Shown here: positions 63,535 through 64,000 of the stretch, one piece after another
Numbering within the stretch: the stretch's first letter is position 1
Layout of the letters: the number at the start of each line of letters is the position of its first letter
Source: Muscardinus avellanarius
Lineage: Eukaryota; Chordata; Mammalia; Rodentia; Gliridae
Assembly (NCBI GenBank): GCA_963383645.1
Contig: OY726569.1
Location: 74,431,635 to 74,495,634 of the forward strand
DNA: 64,000 nt
Direction of reading: 5' to 3'
Notes under the pieces: model-generated
Seen by the model: only the letters and a program-made list of their open reading frames with translations
Databases searched by the model: none
Told to the model about the DNA's origin: nothing
Made by a program: the position numbers and the translations under genes

Positions 63535-64000
63535 AGCAAACGTATACCCCTGCACTATCATGAGAATGCACCCAGTTAGCCTGATGCAAATACGAGACAT
63601 GGAGAAGAAATCCCAGTTGCCCAACAAAGGCCATCTCAGACGAGCCAGCATCCAACCCAAGCGGAAGCATGGGGACCTATCCAGACTCAGCCCAAACTGG
63701 CAGAACTCTGCAAACCTGTATACTTACAAGAAAGAAGTGTTGGGTACTATAAACAAACACAATTATTAAACTATTTAATCATAGTAACCTCCAAACACTT
63801 AACTAAGACTAACTTTTGTAACAAGCCCCTGGTATCACCCTCCTATCAAGCAAACTCCTTCATAGCATCAAGTACTTGATAACTGTTATGGTTTGAATTT
63901 AAAATATCCCCCCAACCTCCTGTGCTGGACAGCCATGTGGAAGGCAGGGCTTGGTGGACAGGCAGTCTGCTGCAGCTTCCTTCTTTTCTCTCTCCCCTGC
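63535..64000. other. Unassigned intergenic sequence at right edge
   Basis: 63550-63780 and 63890-64000 ('gttatggtttgaatttaaaa') have the flavour of old LTR or MaLR debris, but I cannot assign them. Confidence 0.3.

Noticed and set aside
43716..64000. Neighbouring gene (SRSF5 lies next to SUSD6 in human)
   Set aside because: No RRM or SR-type coding sequence was seen; in human the gap is larger than the 20 kb available here.

Overview
The window is a piece of a rodent genome, almost certainly from the squirrel family (Sciuridae). The reason is the dominant repeat: a two-part SINE made of a 7SL-RNA-derived half (B1-like, starting gccgggcgtggtgg) joined through an A-rich linker to a tRNA-derived ID half (ending ccccagtaccac). 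From memory this matches the squirrel SINE called MEN. I count several dozen copies on both strands, in at least four subfamilies. I could not run RepeatMasker or a species search, so the genus is open.

The only protein-coding gene I can support is SUSD6 (sushi domain containing 6, also KIAA0247/DRAGO), on the + strand. Four coding exons are present with correct splice sites and reading phase: sushi domain (28668-28865), transmembrane segment (29865-30003), most of the cytoplasmic tail (36057-36484), and the last seven residues plus a 3.85-kb 3'UTR (39835 to about 43715, AATAAA at 43691). Together they encode 263 residues. The signal-peptide exon and the promoter are not seen and must lie left of the window, so 1-28667 is intron. 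Downstream of 43.7 kb is intergenic, repeat-rich DNA with no gene that I can support.

Layout: 1-1600 is the 3' part of an unusual L1-derived element. 1.6-28.7 kb is upstream intron with SINE clusters, ancient L1/L2/MIR debris and microsatellites, and quieter SINE-poor stretches at 9.9-13.3 and 17.4-22.6 kb. 28.7-43.7 kb holds the SUSD6 exons. A second, complete copy of the L1-derived element sits antisense in the 6-kb intron at 31975-34818, flanked by a perfect 15-bp target-site duplication. 44.3-63.5 kb is a dense SINE and microsatellite field, including a 0.7-kb pure polypyrimidine tract.

The most interesting object is this L1-derived element. It has an L1 5'UTR and ORF1, then a piece of the ORF2 3' end in INVERTED orientation, then a normal-sense L1 3'UTR and poly(A). 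Both copies share the same internal junctions, so it looks like a mobilised non-autonomous half-L1 family rather than a one-off rearrangement. The second theme is SINE dynamics: SINEs inserting in the A-rich linker of other SINEs, later collapse into tandem 7SL units, repeated use of one target site, a snap-back rearrangement, and microsatellites born in SINE tails.
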